Shown piece by piece: positions 23,759 through 35,800 of a DNA stretch of 64,000 nucleotides. Every line of letters starts with the position of its first letter. Position 1 is the stretch's first letter. The translations under genes were made by a program, and so were the position numbers. The stretch covers positions 1,134,467 to 1,198,466 of the forward strand of contig JALRMH010000005.1 in NCBI GenBank assembly GCA_026119935.1, written 5' to 3'. The DNA is from Endothia cerciana (Eukaryota > Ascomycota > Sordariomycetes > Diaporthales > Cryphonectriaceae). Below the pieces are notes generated by a model. The model searched no databases, had not been told where the DNA came from, and saw only the letters and a list, made by a program, of their open reading frames with translations.

Positions 23759-24825
23759 ATGCCCACCGACCAGGCTCAGTTCACAGAGGACCTTTGGCAG
23801 TGCCAGGCCAGAGTAGCTGCGAACAAAATCTCCCTTTTATCTACCCTGCTTCTAGCGTTGGGCTTCTTGCCACTAACCCCCCGGTCAATATTTGTGCTGT
23901 ACGATAGGCAGATACGACGTGCCAGGAACGGCTCTGGTGGGCTCAGGTGAGAGCAGGTCCGACTCTTCAGGTGGAGAAGACAACGGCCTTCGCCAAACAA
24001 GCGGGCTATTCGCTTCCCCCTCTTCCAGCCGCACCACTGCAGCCACAAAAGCAGAAACGCTAGCGCGCAAGAAGCTGGCAAGGCTGAAGATGGAGGTGTT
24101 CGAGCTTCGGAAGGCGGAGTTCGAGACTTCCGAAATACTGCTGGAGTCTGGAAGCTTCAAGAAGGAGGTCTGGATCCTGTGTCCCATGGACGGGTCGGCA
24201 GATATGCAGGGACGGTTGCAGGAGCTTGCGGCCATGACGTCTGTGGCCCCCCGAAGAGTCATTCGTACGAGTCCACGTCGATGACGCGGAGGAAGACCGG
24301 TGGCGTCGCCGTGCCGGCGGTAGCAGAAGGCGCCGGAACGAGTCCGAGAATGAACAGTGCGGCCTAGCCTTCGGTGATCGCAAGTCGGCACAGCTCTTTG
24401 CCCTGGGGGCTTTTGAGGCTGCCCTGGAGTCAGAATAATTATGTCGTTAGCGGGAGCAACGACAGCACTCTTGTCCGCAACATCTTGACGCCGGCCGCAC
24501 CTAGCTCTATCAGATTCCTCCTACGTCTAAAGCAAGATCCCTCTGGCCTAACGCCCCGGGCAGTCTGATCTCGCAAAGGTCCTCGCCGCCATGGATATGA
24601 TCCTGCAGCATTGATCTGGAGACCCCGCAGCTCTGCGAGCTGGATGACGTGCTGGCCTCCGCCCAGCACCCATCGCCCGAGGTGTCGCTCATGGCCGGCG
24701 TGCTCGTCCTCACGAACGTCGAGTACCGCGGGCTCGTCTACCAGTCCGTACGCCATGTCAGCGCGGGCACGTCCGACCTGCAGGGCCCCGAGCCTAAGCT
24801 ATCGGGAAGCGTGCTGGGAAAGTGA
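23759..24825 (+). pseudogene. Broken, unrecognised protein-coding gene (several frame breaks)
   Basis: Coding-like blocks follow one another on one strand but in different frames. ATG 23759 opens MPTDQAQFTEDLWQCQARVA with a hydrophobic segment. A second frame (about 23892-24250) has a charged helical stretch, KAETLARKKLARLKMEVFEL, and SFKKEVWILCPMDG. After a C6 run at 24247-24252 the frame moves by one and continues EESFVRVHVDDAEEDRW to ALGAFEAALESE, ending at 24437. A CTAAC branch point and CAG acceptor at 24561-24563 introduce SDLAKVLAAMDMILQ. Near 24609 a further one-base shift leads to IDLETPQLCELDDV, VSLMAGVLVLTNVEYRGL and a stop at 24825. One base less at each of the last two points would restore the frame. 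This could be a decayed gene or sequencing error. The family is not recognised. Confidence 0.5.
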
Positions 24826-25078
24826 ACACCCCGCGCGATCCGCTTCCCACCCACACACACTATGACTGCTACACACGGCAGGTTTGGGTTGATGACATGC
24901 ATTGCAGCGGGCTCCAGTCACACCACTGAACGAGACCTGCATGGGCGGGCGGGGTGGGCGAATGAGGCCCGGGGGATAAGGAATGTCTTGATCAGGCCAC
25001 GTGCAGGGCATCGTTTCTTTTTGCCTCTTTCTCCTCTTGAATTTCGAGATGCGAATCTCTCGTTTGATGTCGCCATCT

Positions 25079-25081
25079 ACT

Positions 25082-25119
<38 letters not shown>

Positions 25120-25120
25120 G
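25079..25120. repeat. Trinucleotide microsatellite (TAC)n
   Basis: About 13 tandem copies of TAC/ACT in non-coding DNA just after the broken gene. Confidence 0.95.
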
Positions 25121-26065
25121 GTATGTACGATGACCCCGTACCAACCGGCGGGTGTCATGGCGCTCAGCGAGAGGATCCGGCGCGCGTCTGAGATCTGTAT
25201 CAGGCGTGGATTTCTGTGTCCTTTCTTTCTTTCTTCTTTCTTTCTTCCCTCCCCCCCCCCCCCTTCATCCTTTTCTCTTTTCGACCCACCCTCGGCCCGC
25301 GTTTTCGACATGTGGAGTTCTGCAGCGTGGACCCCGGCGAGCCGCGGGTTTCCATGTCTGCTTTGATGCCCAAAGCCAGACGCACCTCCCCCTTGGTTTT
25401 TTTCTTTCGCTCTCTCTCCCTTCCTCTCGGCGGGGGCGTTTTGGTCTCTTTGATGGGTTGTGTCTGGGGCCCGGGGACGCTAAAGGCGCGTGGTAGGTAC
25501 GGGGGGTAGATAAGAAGCCCATTTTGACATGCGAACCATCGGAACTCACCGAGAAGGGCGGCAGTCCTCAGGATGAACGGCGGCCACATGCCGAGCGAGT
25601 TACCCCATGGGCCAACCCATCCCCGCGATGCGACAGCCCCGGCCGGGAACATATAGGAGGTAGGAGGTAGGAGGTAGGAGGTATAAGGTCACCAACACGC
25701 CTCGAAGGAGGAAGGGAAGGGGGGGGTATCCTGTCCCGTTGGTGACCGATGCGGTGAAGACCCATTTCCAAGGATTTGCAGACGGGACAATTTCAGTAAG
25801 AAACAGTGTGGATAGTTTGATAGCATGTTGGTGCCTCTTTTGTGTCCGGACCCGCAGGCCAAAATCCTTCCCGCCCCGCCCCGCCCCGGCATTGCAAGTC
25901 GCGGCTTGCTTGGGCGTCGCGGGTTTAGTGATGATCCCTGCCCCGTTGAGGAGGGGGGCCTGATGGGTGATTTCTCTGAAGGGCTTCTAGAAGGGCGGCT
26001 CCGTCGGCTGGGTGGAAATAACACACACGCGGAGTCTCTACATTTGACACCGGGCCGGGGCTCCT

Positions 26066-26107
26066 TTTTTTTTTTTTTTTTTTTTTTTTCTTTTTTTCGT
26101 TTTTTGT
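26066..26107. repeat. Poly-T tract (T22 with interruptions)
   Basis: A long T run with single C or G interruptions. On the other strand it reads as a lysine-rich artefactual frame. Confidence 0.9.
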
Positions 26108-26499
26108 TTTGTGGGAGAGTAGAAGAGGACCCTCCCTGCATGCTCCTCCACCAAGATGGGTCATCGTGGCATGAGAGGGGGGGGGGGGGGATAATTTTCA
26201 GAACTGCAGTATGACCCGAGGGGAGCGAGGACGAAGAGGAAGGCCGGTGAGTGCAAAATATCGTCGGCTGCCTGTGGGGACGGGGGGTGGGTTGTGAGCT
26301 GGACGAGGATGATCTGATGGACACCCCATAAGTACTACAGTCTACAGATGACATCCGGACCGCCCGGGAGAGTAGTAAGCAAGGTAGACACGGTCCTTCT
26401 CTCCCATCAGGGTGGCACAGGCTCGGGCGAGGGTCTCCTGACGTGGATGACACTGCTGACAGACGAGATGACGACGGACGAGGCCTGGACGTGAAAGGA

Positions 26500-26547
26500 T
26501 GAGGTGGTGGTGGTGGTGGTGGTGGTGGTGGTAGGTGGTGGTGGTGA
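26500..26547. repeat. (GGT)n microsatellite
   Basis: Fifteen or so GGT/GGTA-type units. In reverse they encode a poly-His/Pro artefact. Confidence 0.9.
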
Positions 26548-27465
26548 TGATGCAACAGGCAGAAAGGGACAGTTCGGGCGAATGTACCATCATAGTACCG
26601 TGTAGTACTATGTAGTATGTACTACGTAGTATGTAGGGCGGAGATGGGCGGTTTGCGATATGCGCGTGTAAATCTTCCTACCAGGTACGTACATTACATG
26701 GCGTTGGGAATGCATGCGTGGACACGTTGCCCAACAGGAATCGCCCTATGACATATCTGATTTTTTTCTTCCCCTTCTATTCTTTTTCTAAAAGGGGCAG
26801 GGCGAGGCGAGGCCAGGCGACGGGGATGATCAATAATGGGGGCTGCCCTGTGTCGTGTGTCGTGTGTCGTGTGGTCCAGATTTCCAGTGCCCAATTGTCC
26901 ACTATGACCTGGGTCATGTTCCTATTAGGGAAGGACGGGAGGACAGAGACAGGTCAGGCAGGGCAAGGGTCCGGCGCAGGTGACAGTGCAGCAGCGCACC
27001 AGCCGTGGCAGGGGGAGGGGGAGGGGGGGTGTTCTTGCCCTCCACTGTACCCCGGAAGTAACGGCAGGTCCCTGAGAGCCCCCCCCCCCCAATCCCTGAT
27101 TGCTTCCTCCCCTTATCAGCAAGGTACGGAGTGACCTACCTTCAGGCAGTGAGGCGCAAGGGCGTGGGCAGTGACACAATATCTCTCACCAACCAGCACA
27201 GCTGAGAGGAGGCGTAAGTGGCCCAGCAGCTTCCCTATCAGACAGACAGAGAGAAGGACAGGGACAAGTCGTCAGGCTATCTATCTATCGATCGATGGAT
27301 GACATCCCCCGGGTCCCACTCCCCCCCAATTCGCCCCCATCCCTTGAGGCTTGATCCCATCCCGTCACCCCCCCTCTGAAACCTGTCTTACACTACTATT
27401 ACTGCGCATGGTTCAGACGTCCTCTCTCCCTCTTATCGCAGCTGTCTGTCTCCCTTTTCGTCCTC

Positions 27466-27471
27466 ACCACC

Positions 27472-27505
<34 letters not shown>

Positions 27506-27510
27506 TCATC
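27466..27510. repeat. Compound microsatellite (CAC)n(ATC)n
   Basis: About seven CAC units pass directly into about eight ATC units, about 1.1 kb upstream of the start at 28646. Confidence 0.92.
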
Positions 27511-28645
27511 TGTTATCCTGACCTCGACCTCGACCCCCATCCCAGCCTCTCCTCTCCATCGCCCCGACCGTACAAGACCATCATCGATACAAGGATTTGT
27601 GGAGCACTGGTCGGGTTGTGATTGCTGACTGATCACCCCGGCGACTTCCGACGAGGTCACACGGAGCGGCAGACCGAGAACCGACACGCTGGGGCTGCTT
27701 GAGGCTTCTGGCTTCTGTCTGAAGGCCAAGGTCGGATCAAACCTGAGGTTGGGAGCCCCAACGAGTTGGCCAGGCTGCACAGCCGGTCCAGCATCAGGTG
27801 GACACTATAGTGGGAAGAAGGTCGAGGCACGCGACAAAGCAGTTCGAGACATCCGGCCCGGCTTCCAGTCGTCGTCAGCGCACACTGCTGGGCAGTCTTG
27901 TGTGTCGAAGCCTGGATCACCCTGCACCCTCGTACGGTGAGTGCAGAGAGGGAACATTAGCGAGGCAGAGGCGACGGTATCTTGACTCGATTCATATCAA
28001 GTAATTTCTTCTCGGCCTTCGCCTTTAGGGCTCCTCCCTCGACGTCTGCCATTCGATCCGGCAGCGAGTGCACCCCCCCCCCCCTGCGACCGACAACACT
28101 TCGACGGTTTTGGGATCCTTCTGGAAGCCCAGCTCGACCCATCTGGCCAATTACCGACCCTCTGGTCTGCCTCTCTCCCAGCGAGCCAGCGTACAGACAG
28201 CCCGTTTCTCTTACGTACTGTTACGTACACGCGACAGGACCCTGAGTCCCAGGTCCAGCCCTGCCAGCTCGACACCTGTCATAGGCTTCCTGCAGCCTGC
28301 TGCGCGCGCCTTACCATAGGCCAAGACCAGCGTCGTCATAGTCATCCTTCCCGGCTCGTTGGGTAATCCCGCGCCTCGCAGTTGGGCCACGACTTTTCCT
28401 CGGCTCCACTGATTACACGACCGCTTGCCGCCCCTCGCTAGCATCACCACCAAGCAGGCTGGCGTAGGTCTATCCTGGACGCCTACCCCTACACCCCCCC
28501 CCCCCCGCCTGGCACTTGACTACGAGCGGCCAGCCGGACATGTCCATCGTTACATCCGATCCAAAACCAACGTGCCAGGCCTGCCTCCCTACTACGGCCA
28601 AGCCTTATCAACCGTTTGGCCCAGATTGGCCCTGATCCGCCCACC

Positions 28646-30235
28646 ATGATGTCTCCGAGGTCTTTTCTGGTCTCCAGACAGAACCAGAATCGCCGCGCTT
28701 CTCCCCCCGCCTCCTCCTCCTCCTCGTCCACCTCGCCCCTTGCCTCACCACCGCTCTCTCCCACGACCTCCGCGACCTCAGCCTGGGGACGATATGGTCT
28801 CGAGGCGACCCAGCTTTTCCGGAGCAACCTCGCCAGTGCAAGCGCCACTACCGCCAAGATGGCAGTGAACACCGGCCAACCTGTCAGACCAACGAGCGAC
28901 TCGCGACTCCCGAGCCCGCCGAGCTCCCCCCCGGGTGACGCAAGGCCAACTACCCCAACAAGCCCCGTACAGATACCTACAAAATCCAAGAAGAACGTCG
29001 CACATCCCCCAACGCACCGCGCCCACCGGAATCATGACGAGCGCAGGCACCGTTCAGGCCCGCCGCGGTGGAGGGATGCTCACTCGCCAGACGCGATCCC
29101 ACCATCGGTCGCCGCCCTGCTGGCCGTCACAGCCATTCCCGCCCCAAGACGAAGATCGCGGCAGCCGTCGGCTAGGGAGCCCGAGAGGCGCATGACCGTC
29201 GAGTCTTTCCTGCAGAGCGAGGAATCGGAGAAAGAACTGAGCCTGAACTTCATCAGAGGGCCCCTGGATGTACTACTGAGCCCACCCGAGGAACTGGGGG
29301 ATGACTCTCTGTCCGGCGGGGAGGAGCTCTTTGTGTCGCCCATGTCTACCCGGACTGTGTCCTGCGAGTCCGTCCCTTCCCTGGCCGACTCGTTCTCGAC
29401 AGAAACATTTTCGTCCGTCGAGAGTCCCCACAGCGCGTCTAAGCCCCGGAGGCTGCGGCCCACGAGGAGCTCGCTTACCCCGGTGTCCTCGCCGCCTGGC
29501 CAGAACGAGGACCACCCCCTCTACAGACACGATACCGACACGGAGGAATTGGACATCACGGTCTTTGGCCCCTCACCTGAAGGCGAGGAAAAGAAGGAAG
29601 GGACGAGAATGTTTGGACCATTCCGCTCCGCGTTCAAGTCGAACTTGACCGCCAGTCTACGCGCATTGCGCAATGCTGCACGATCCTTCTCATCCATGAA
29701 CATGTCGTCGATCCCGCCCGAGGATTTCCTGACGCGGTCGATCCTGACCATGGAACCCAACGTGCCGTTCACCGACGAGCGTATGCCGCCCACGCTGGAG
29801 GAAGAGCCCTCGGCTGCCGTTCGCAGGTATCTGAACCCGACGCAGACGGCCCGGCTGGAGTCGCAAGCGACGTCTTCTACGGCGAGTCCTCACGGCTCCT
29901 TTACCGCCTCCATACAGATGCAGACCTACAAGGTGCACCGGTCGCGAAGCGCACCACCTGGCACCCGCGCGCCTCGGGCTTCCGGGGAACAGCCAGCCCG
30001 TGGGAAGGAGGCTGTGTTCTCATTCCCTCCTGGCCCACGCCAACGCGAGATGCGCGAAAACTCGGACTTCATCCGGGTAGCTGTCATGGAGATGGCCATG
30101 CGCAAGAATGGCAAGCTGGACGAGCAGCGCCCCGGTCGAGCCCGATGGGCACTCCCCCCGAGGAAGGCGGGCGCGAAGGCATACGAGATAGGCGCTGATG
30201 GCGTTCCGGCTCGATGGGTCCCGGTCACATACTGA
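28646..30235 (+). CDS. Conserved fungal Ser/Pro-rich protein of unknown function
   Basis: Single exon, 529 residues, from ATG 28646 in a good context (CCACCATGA). The frame extends upstream only through non-ATG codons. Residues 1-120 are rich in Ser, Pro and Thr with poly-Ser and SPPSSPPG segments, which look disordered. A basic patch (APRRRSRQPSAREPERR) at about 170-190 precedes a more structured stretch with MTVESFLQSEESEKEL and acidic/serine clusters. The C-terminal 60 residues (ENSDFIRVAVMEMAMRKNG, GRARWALPPRKAG, IGADGVPARWVPVTY) look the most constrained and are probably the conserved module. No catalytic motif, membrane segment or signal peptide is seen. The many SP/TP sites would suit phosphorylation. 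I recognise the style of a filamentous-fungal hypothetical protein, not a named family. Confidence 0.8.
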   Translation: MMSPRSFLVSRQNQNRRASPPASSSSSSTSPLASPPLSPTTSATSAWGRYGLEATQLFRSNLASASATTAKMAVNTGQPVRPTSDSRLPSPPSSPPGDARPTTPTSPVQIPTKSKKNVAHPPTHRAHRNHDERRHRSGPPRWRDAHSPDAIPPSVAALLAVTAIPAPRRRSRQPSAREPERRMTVESFLQSEESEKELSLNFIRGPLDVLLSPPEELGDDSLSGGEELFVSPMSTRTVSCESVPSLADSFSTETFSSVESPHSASKPRRLRPTRSSLTPVSSPPGQNEDHPLYRHDTDTEELDITVFGPSPEGEEKKEGTRMFGPFRSAFKSNLTASLRALRNAARSFSSMNMSSIPPEDFLTRSILTMEPNVPFTDERMPPTLEEEPSAAVRRYLNPTQTARLESQATSSTASPHGSFTASIQMQTYKVHRSRSAPPGTRAPRASGEQPARGKEAVFSFPPGPRQREMRENSDFIRVAVMEMAMRKNGKLDEQRPGRARWALPPRKAGAKAYEIGADGVPARWVPVTY

Positions 30236-32895
30236 ACGACAACGGCAGAGAGTGAAGTATCACTGCGGTGCCGCGTGATCTCACCTGTGCCTCTAGGTGT
30301 GACCTTGCACAGATATGGATCAGGATGAGACCCTTCGTACCTTTTGTCGCGATCCGGTCTTATCGTTGCAGTGCACCGTTCCACCAGCCGCCTATTGATC
30401 CTGGCGCAGCAACCTCGATCATTCGGGCGGGCCAAGATTTTCCTACCAATGCCAGGCGCCTGATTCTTGGCCCACCGGGATGACAATGCCTGAACAGCCG
30501 ATATCGCGACATTTTTTTGGAATTTTGGCATGGAATTTGACTCGTGTCAACACATCATCATGCATGTGATCCAGGGGTCGCGAAGTAGCGACAGGATCCA
30601 CACACCCCCCCACCTCCCACGCTTTACTTTACCCCCACCAGATCCGATCCCATGCAAGCGAGTGGGGATAATCGGTTTCCTGGCTCTCTCGACACTTCGC
30701 CATTCGCTTTCAACGTGCCGGTGCCGATAATACGCAAAAATTTCCCTCAAGGAGCTGACCGCGTCAGGCGTGGCCTCGGAGACTCGCATCTGTATGGCCT
30801 CTTTACCCGGACCGGTACGAAAACTCGATATCGCTCGAGCTCGAGGGGGGATTGAGGTTGAGGGTTTCCACAGCCCGGCAGCAGGGTGGAACCAGTATTG
30901 GAAATGCCTGCAAGAACCCTGCTCAGAGTGTGGACTCGCCGGAGTTACATCACATCCACCTCGATCAAGGGAAGAAGCAGCTACGACGAGTGACGTTGGT
31001 CATGGGCCGCCCGAACTCTGTTGGGAGGATTCGAGACGAGACTCAATACCACATACTGGGATGAGATTTTTCTTTCGTCAGCCTCGTGATTAAGACTTTG
31101 ACCACTCCGAACGCAGTGACATTACCCTCGCCTCAGCTCTAGATGAGCCACCGTCTTCTTCTGTGGAAGTTTGCCTGGATCTACGGCTTTGTTTCGTGTC
31201 ATTTGACTCGGCGCGGCGAATGAAGAAAATTGGGCAAGAGCTGGACAGAAGGGCGTCGCTCACGCGACAAGGCTATATCGTAACCTCTTGTTCCTGATAT
31301 TTTTATTTGGATTTAAGCGATTTTCAACATATTGGGCTCCAGGGGTGAATTTCTGGGGGTCCGGTCAAGCAGCCACATGTTCGGCGTTGTTGCAGGGATT
31401 ATTATGAATGTCGAGCATTTTCATCAGCATGGCGTGGGAATGGGCTGTATTCGGAGCAACAGGAGAGGGTTGAAACAAGGGCAGAACTTGTACATACACA
31501 TCTATAAACCTCCTATGTCCAGTCTGGAGACGGATGAATCCAAACACTGTCAAGACCTAGGTGCGCACCAACAATCGCCTCTGTGAAACCAGCAGGTCGC
31601 CGCGGGGAACGAGCGCGGAAGCTGTGCGGTTCGAATATACTGACCCATTCACCGAGCGTGTCGTACGTAACCGGTTACACACCCGTGCATGTAGCCACGA
31701 CGATGCACCCGACGAGTCGCTGGGCATGGATTTCATGTTACTGTCCCGGCATGATGATATAGAGCCCGGAGACGGGCACGGGGCGCGGTGAGGGGCAAAC
31801 AAGTTGACGAGTCGCCTGTCGCAAGAGAACTATCGTCCTTTGTATTATCAGGGGGAGGAAGGGAAAGGCGGTTGGGGGGGGGGGTGGGGCAGGCTGGACC
31901 CGGGGATGAAAATAAAAATAAAATAAACTTACGAGAGAGAGGGTATGTATGTGTGTGTGTGTGTGAGGGGGGGGGGGGGGATATATGGGATGTTTGTTCA
32001 TGGAATCAACGCGCCTGACCAGACCAGTCCAACGAACCAACCTCCCCGAGGGTTATAGTGGTTGGTGCGTGATCCCCCCTCCCCCCCAACAATTTTCTTT
32101 CTCCTTTCTTTTTTTTCTTCTTTTTTTCTTTCTCCTTCTGCTGTTGTGTGTTCTCTGCGTGCGATGATCGTGGGCTGGCTGGCTGGCTGGCTGGCTGTCT
32201 GTCTGTCTGTCTGTCTGTCTGTTATGCTGGGACCACCTATATAATTACCCATCACTGGAGCCGTCTGACAATTCTCCCCGGGACTTCCGTACGGTAATTA
32301 GGATGGCCGCCGGTGCGGCTGGATTTTCCTTCTCAGCGTGTAATAAAAGGGTCGATCGGCCAGAACGGTGCCAAATAGCTTACCGGGTAGCAACGAGAGA
32401 GGGCGAGTGGTCACCGAACAAGGGAGGGCCAGTCCGGAACCGCTTTGGGCCATTTCGGTCAAGTACCATCATCATACTGGCAAGTATTATGAATTTCTGA
32501 CGCCTAATCCTGCGTGTAGTAAATATCCCGCCATGTGCCTGCCCGCCCTTCCCGCCCTCGGCCCCCCTCTCTCTATCTCATCTCGTCGTGCGCGAAAATA
32601 TACGACCGTGAGGCGGTTTTTACCTACCCCCCCTTTCTTGTACTGCACCAAAACACCCCCTCCCTCGCTGAAGTGACCGTTGAGTAACAAACATGCGCCT
32701 CCCGCTCGACGGACCAAGTCACAGTGAATCAGATCAGTCAACTCCCATGCCCGTCTTGCCATCCTAACACCTTGTGCTGTGTACCCAAACAATGCGACCC
32801 TTCCCCCCCCCCCCCCCGGCCCCATGCAAACAACGGCTCCGGCCTCCCAATGTATGAATATATACCGCAGAAGCGAAACCGTCTCGAGGTCACAT
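30236..32895. other. Intergenic region between convergent genes
   Basis: 2.7 kb without a supported gene. Visible structure: G runs at 31874-31884 and 31967-31980, T/C tracts at 32090-32140, a GGCT/GTCT tetranucleotide array at 32174-32222 and a C15 run at 32803-32817, about 80 bp past the FMP27 stop codon. Short open frames have no domain or codon support. Confidence 0.6.
32174..32222. repeat. Compound tetranucleotide array (GGCT)n(GTCT)n
   Basis: About six GGCT units followed by about six GTCT units. The switch between related units is abrupt, as expected from a point change spread by slippage. Confidence 0.95.
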
Positions 32896-35800
32896 TCAGG
32901 TCTTGATGTCGAGGTCCCTGGCCGATCCATTTTTCTCCGTCTTCTCCTCACCTGCGGTCCCGTTGCCCTCGTCGTCTTCCTCGATGACCTCCGCGCTCTT
33001 TGACGACCACCGCGACGCCGGACGGCGCTTATCCTCGCCGCCTAACGGGGTCGTCAGCGATCTTGCAGGCGGCAGCCCTTCCCCCTCGTTTCTGGTATTG
33101 CCGTTGCCGTCCTTAGCATTGTTCAACCTGCTCGCCAGCGCTGTGAACTTCTCCTTGAAGAAGCCACTTGCATCCTTACCGCCGCTCTCGGTCCTCTCTT
33201 TGAGCCCGCCGAGCATCGTACGCGCGCGGGCAACGACCTGCTCGGGTGAGCCGCCGCTGCCGGCACTGTAGGCTGTGCTTATGTTACTCCCCCGCCGCTG
33301 GCTCGTGCCGAAGTTCGAGCTGTTAAACGAGCGCATGCTGCTACTGGATGAGGGGCGGAGCATGGAGATGCCAAAGCCCGAGTGCTTGTTGGTGTTAGAG
33401 TCAGACGGCGACCGCTCCTTGGGGGTAGGTGGCATCATCTGAAAGCTGGGCACGACGGGTCCGCTCTGGGTGTGTGATAGGGTGGGCTGCAAGGTCGCCC
33501 CACTGGAGCCGGCGGTGATGGTGGAATTGGTGCTGACTTGCAGCTGCCCGCTGCGCATAGACGTGGCGCTTGATGCGATACTCGAACTGCGACTGTCCCT
33601 GCGCGGGATCTGGATGGACGAGCCGGACCCCTGGATCGAACGTGGTGGCGAGCGTGAGAAGTCATGCCCAAACAGGCTCGATGAGTCGTCCCCACTGCCG
33701 TTCTGGCTGTCGCTCACGCTCGGTGCGGCGATGATGACAGAGCTGCTGGCGAGCTCGCGGAGTTTGGACTGCTGCGCAGCATTCGGTCGGTGCCTAAACT
33801 TATTGCCGATAATGGCGCCCGTGTGGCTGATGAGGGCCTTGATGACGCGACTCTTGAAGGCCAGGGCAAGATCCAGATTCGACCACATCTTGTTATGGTA
33901 CTCAATGGTCGGCAGGCGGAAGACAAAGTCATGGACGTCCTCGATGTTGCGGTCGCCTTTTCCTTTGTAGCTGAGGCAGAGGACGACGGAAGGCAGCTTG
34001 ATGTGAGAGAAGGTCATGTAGTTGGACGCGCGCGAGATCATCTCGGTCAGGTCGTCCGGAGGCTCATCAGTCTTGTTCTCTGACCTGCGAAGGGTGAAGC
34101 GAGATTTCTTGGTCGTATCGGAGTTGAGTGAACTGGTCTCATTCTTGGACGAGAAGCCCGTGTTTGTCCGGTTGGCACCGGGACGTGATGTGTTGCTAGA
34201 GCGCAGTGAGTCCCAAGACTTCTTCTTGGACAAGCCGGGCTTGCTCGAGCGGAAGAATCCGAACGTCGATGACTTCTCATTAGACTGGACACTGGGCGCC
34301 TTATTCCTGGTCGGGCTCATCCTGGTATCGGAGGTGAGCGTAGGACGCAGCCGCAGCTCAAGTGATCCAGCTCGGGTCTCGAATTGTCCAGCGTCGAGCC
34401 TGTCCCTCTCTGATATGGCTGTGGCAGGCCGCACATGTTCTTGCACCAATTCTTCCTCCGCTACACTTTCGCCGCCAGGCAGGTTTTGCGGCGAATCGTT
34501 CTTCCCGCCACTGGCTGAGAACTTATCTCCTCCCATACCCGGGAATATGTACTCGAAGAGCTTCTTGCCAATTTCGCGCTCTAGCTGGATCTTCAGTGGA
34601 AAGAGGTTGACCTCGAAGTGGTCCATGACCGGGATACCGGCGACTGCCTCGAGCATGTACCAGTACACAGTCACCATCGGTTGGCTCTCGAGGAGAGACA
34701 CAGAACGCGAGTCTTCGAGGTACGGCGCCACCATCTCAGGATAGAGGGCATCGTTGAGCAGATTCAGACCAAGGACCTTGCCAACGCGGATCAGGTTGAT
34801 GTGAGACCCGTCAGAGTTGTCAGTCCGGTCATACTCCACGTCCTTCAGCTGGAACTCGCAGAGCGGCTCGTTAGCGTCCCGCACCAGGTGCCAGACGATG
34901 TCCTTGACCGAGATGCACCATTTAAGTAAGGCATTGCCCTGTGTCGAGTCGTATTTCCGCTGCGACGTGGTAATAGCTTTCATCATGAAGAAGAGCTCGT
35001 CCTCACACGCGGCCAGATCCCTCTCAACCAGCAGTCTGTCTTGCCATCCTTGCTTGTCGAGGTACTTGGAGTGAATCTGGAAGTGTGATTTAATGTCTTC
35101 CAGCTGTCGAATCCGCTCTTGCAATTTGATGACCATCTCAGGGGTGCCTCTCAGGTCGCTGAAGTCGGAAGCAAGCATGATCTTCTCCAGGCGCTCGCTA
35201 CGTGTCTTTTCCAAGGGTTCGCTGTACATGAGCAAGTCGAGCACTATGACGTATATGGCATAGTATTGTGATGAGTTGCAGATTGCTCGCGCCTGCGGGA
35301 ACTCGACCGTGAGGTTGTCCATGCGGTTCTCCGTGCTAGCATCGTCGGACTCGCCGTCCGCTCCATCTCCGGTGTTCACATCGTCATTGTACTTGAGACG
35401 GAGAGTGTTGTACTTATCGTAACGGAGCATGGCGGAAGTCTTCTGGACAACACGCTTGAAGCCGATAGGATCTGTTTGGTAGTCGGACATGACTTCCATT
35501 GGAACCCAAGGCGGCCACGATGACCCACTCGGCGTTCCATAAGTACTACCAGAGTACATCGAGAGGAGCTGGGTGGAGAACCACTTCTGATGCGTGACGA
35601 AGAACTGGGTGCTGTCCATGTTGACCAGAAATCGACGTTGAACAAGCCCGCTGACCGAGTCAGATAGCCTCTCCTTGTCGGAGACCTCAACGACCTTCAA
35701 TTCCATGCCCTTGCTAGTGATCATGACGACGTTGTTCGTGTTCTTTTCGCTTTGAAGCTGGATCTGAGGAGCGATAAGTCGGACGTGGTAGCTCTTCTGT

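Larger units (their letters stand above)
22569..28645. other. 6-kb gene-poor, repeat-rich region
   Basis: Upstream flank of the NACHT gene. 22.65-23.75 kb is relatively A/T-rich with hairpins at 22972-23012 and no coding frame. 23.76-24.83 kb holds a broken gene, listed separately. 24.9-28.6 kb is packed with simple repeats and homopolymers: (TAC)n, T/C tracts, T-rich 26066-26107, (GGT)n, (CAC)n/(ATC)n, and G or C runs at 25251, 26177, 27079, 28073 and 28494. The open frames there are short or low-complexity (runs of His, Pro or Lys). The last kilobase is probably promoter and leader for the gene starting at 28646. Confidence 0.55.

Noticed and set aside
25689..26555. 288-codon minus-strand frame with poly-His, poly-Pro and poly-Lys
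   Set aside because: Composed of translated microsatellites and homopolymers; no conserved segment.
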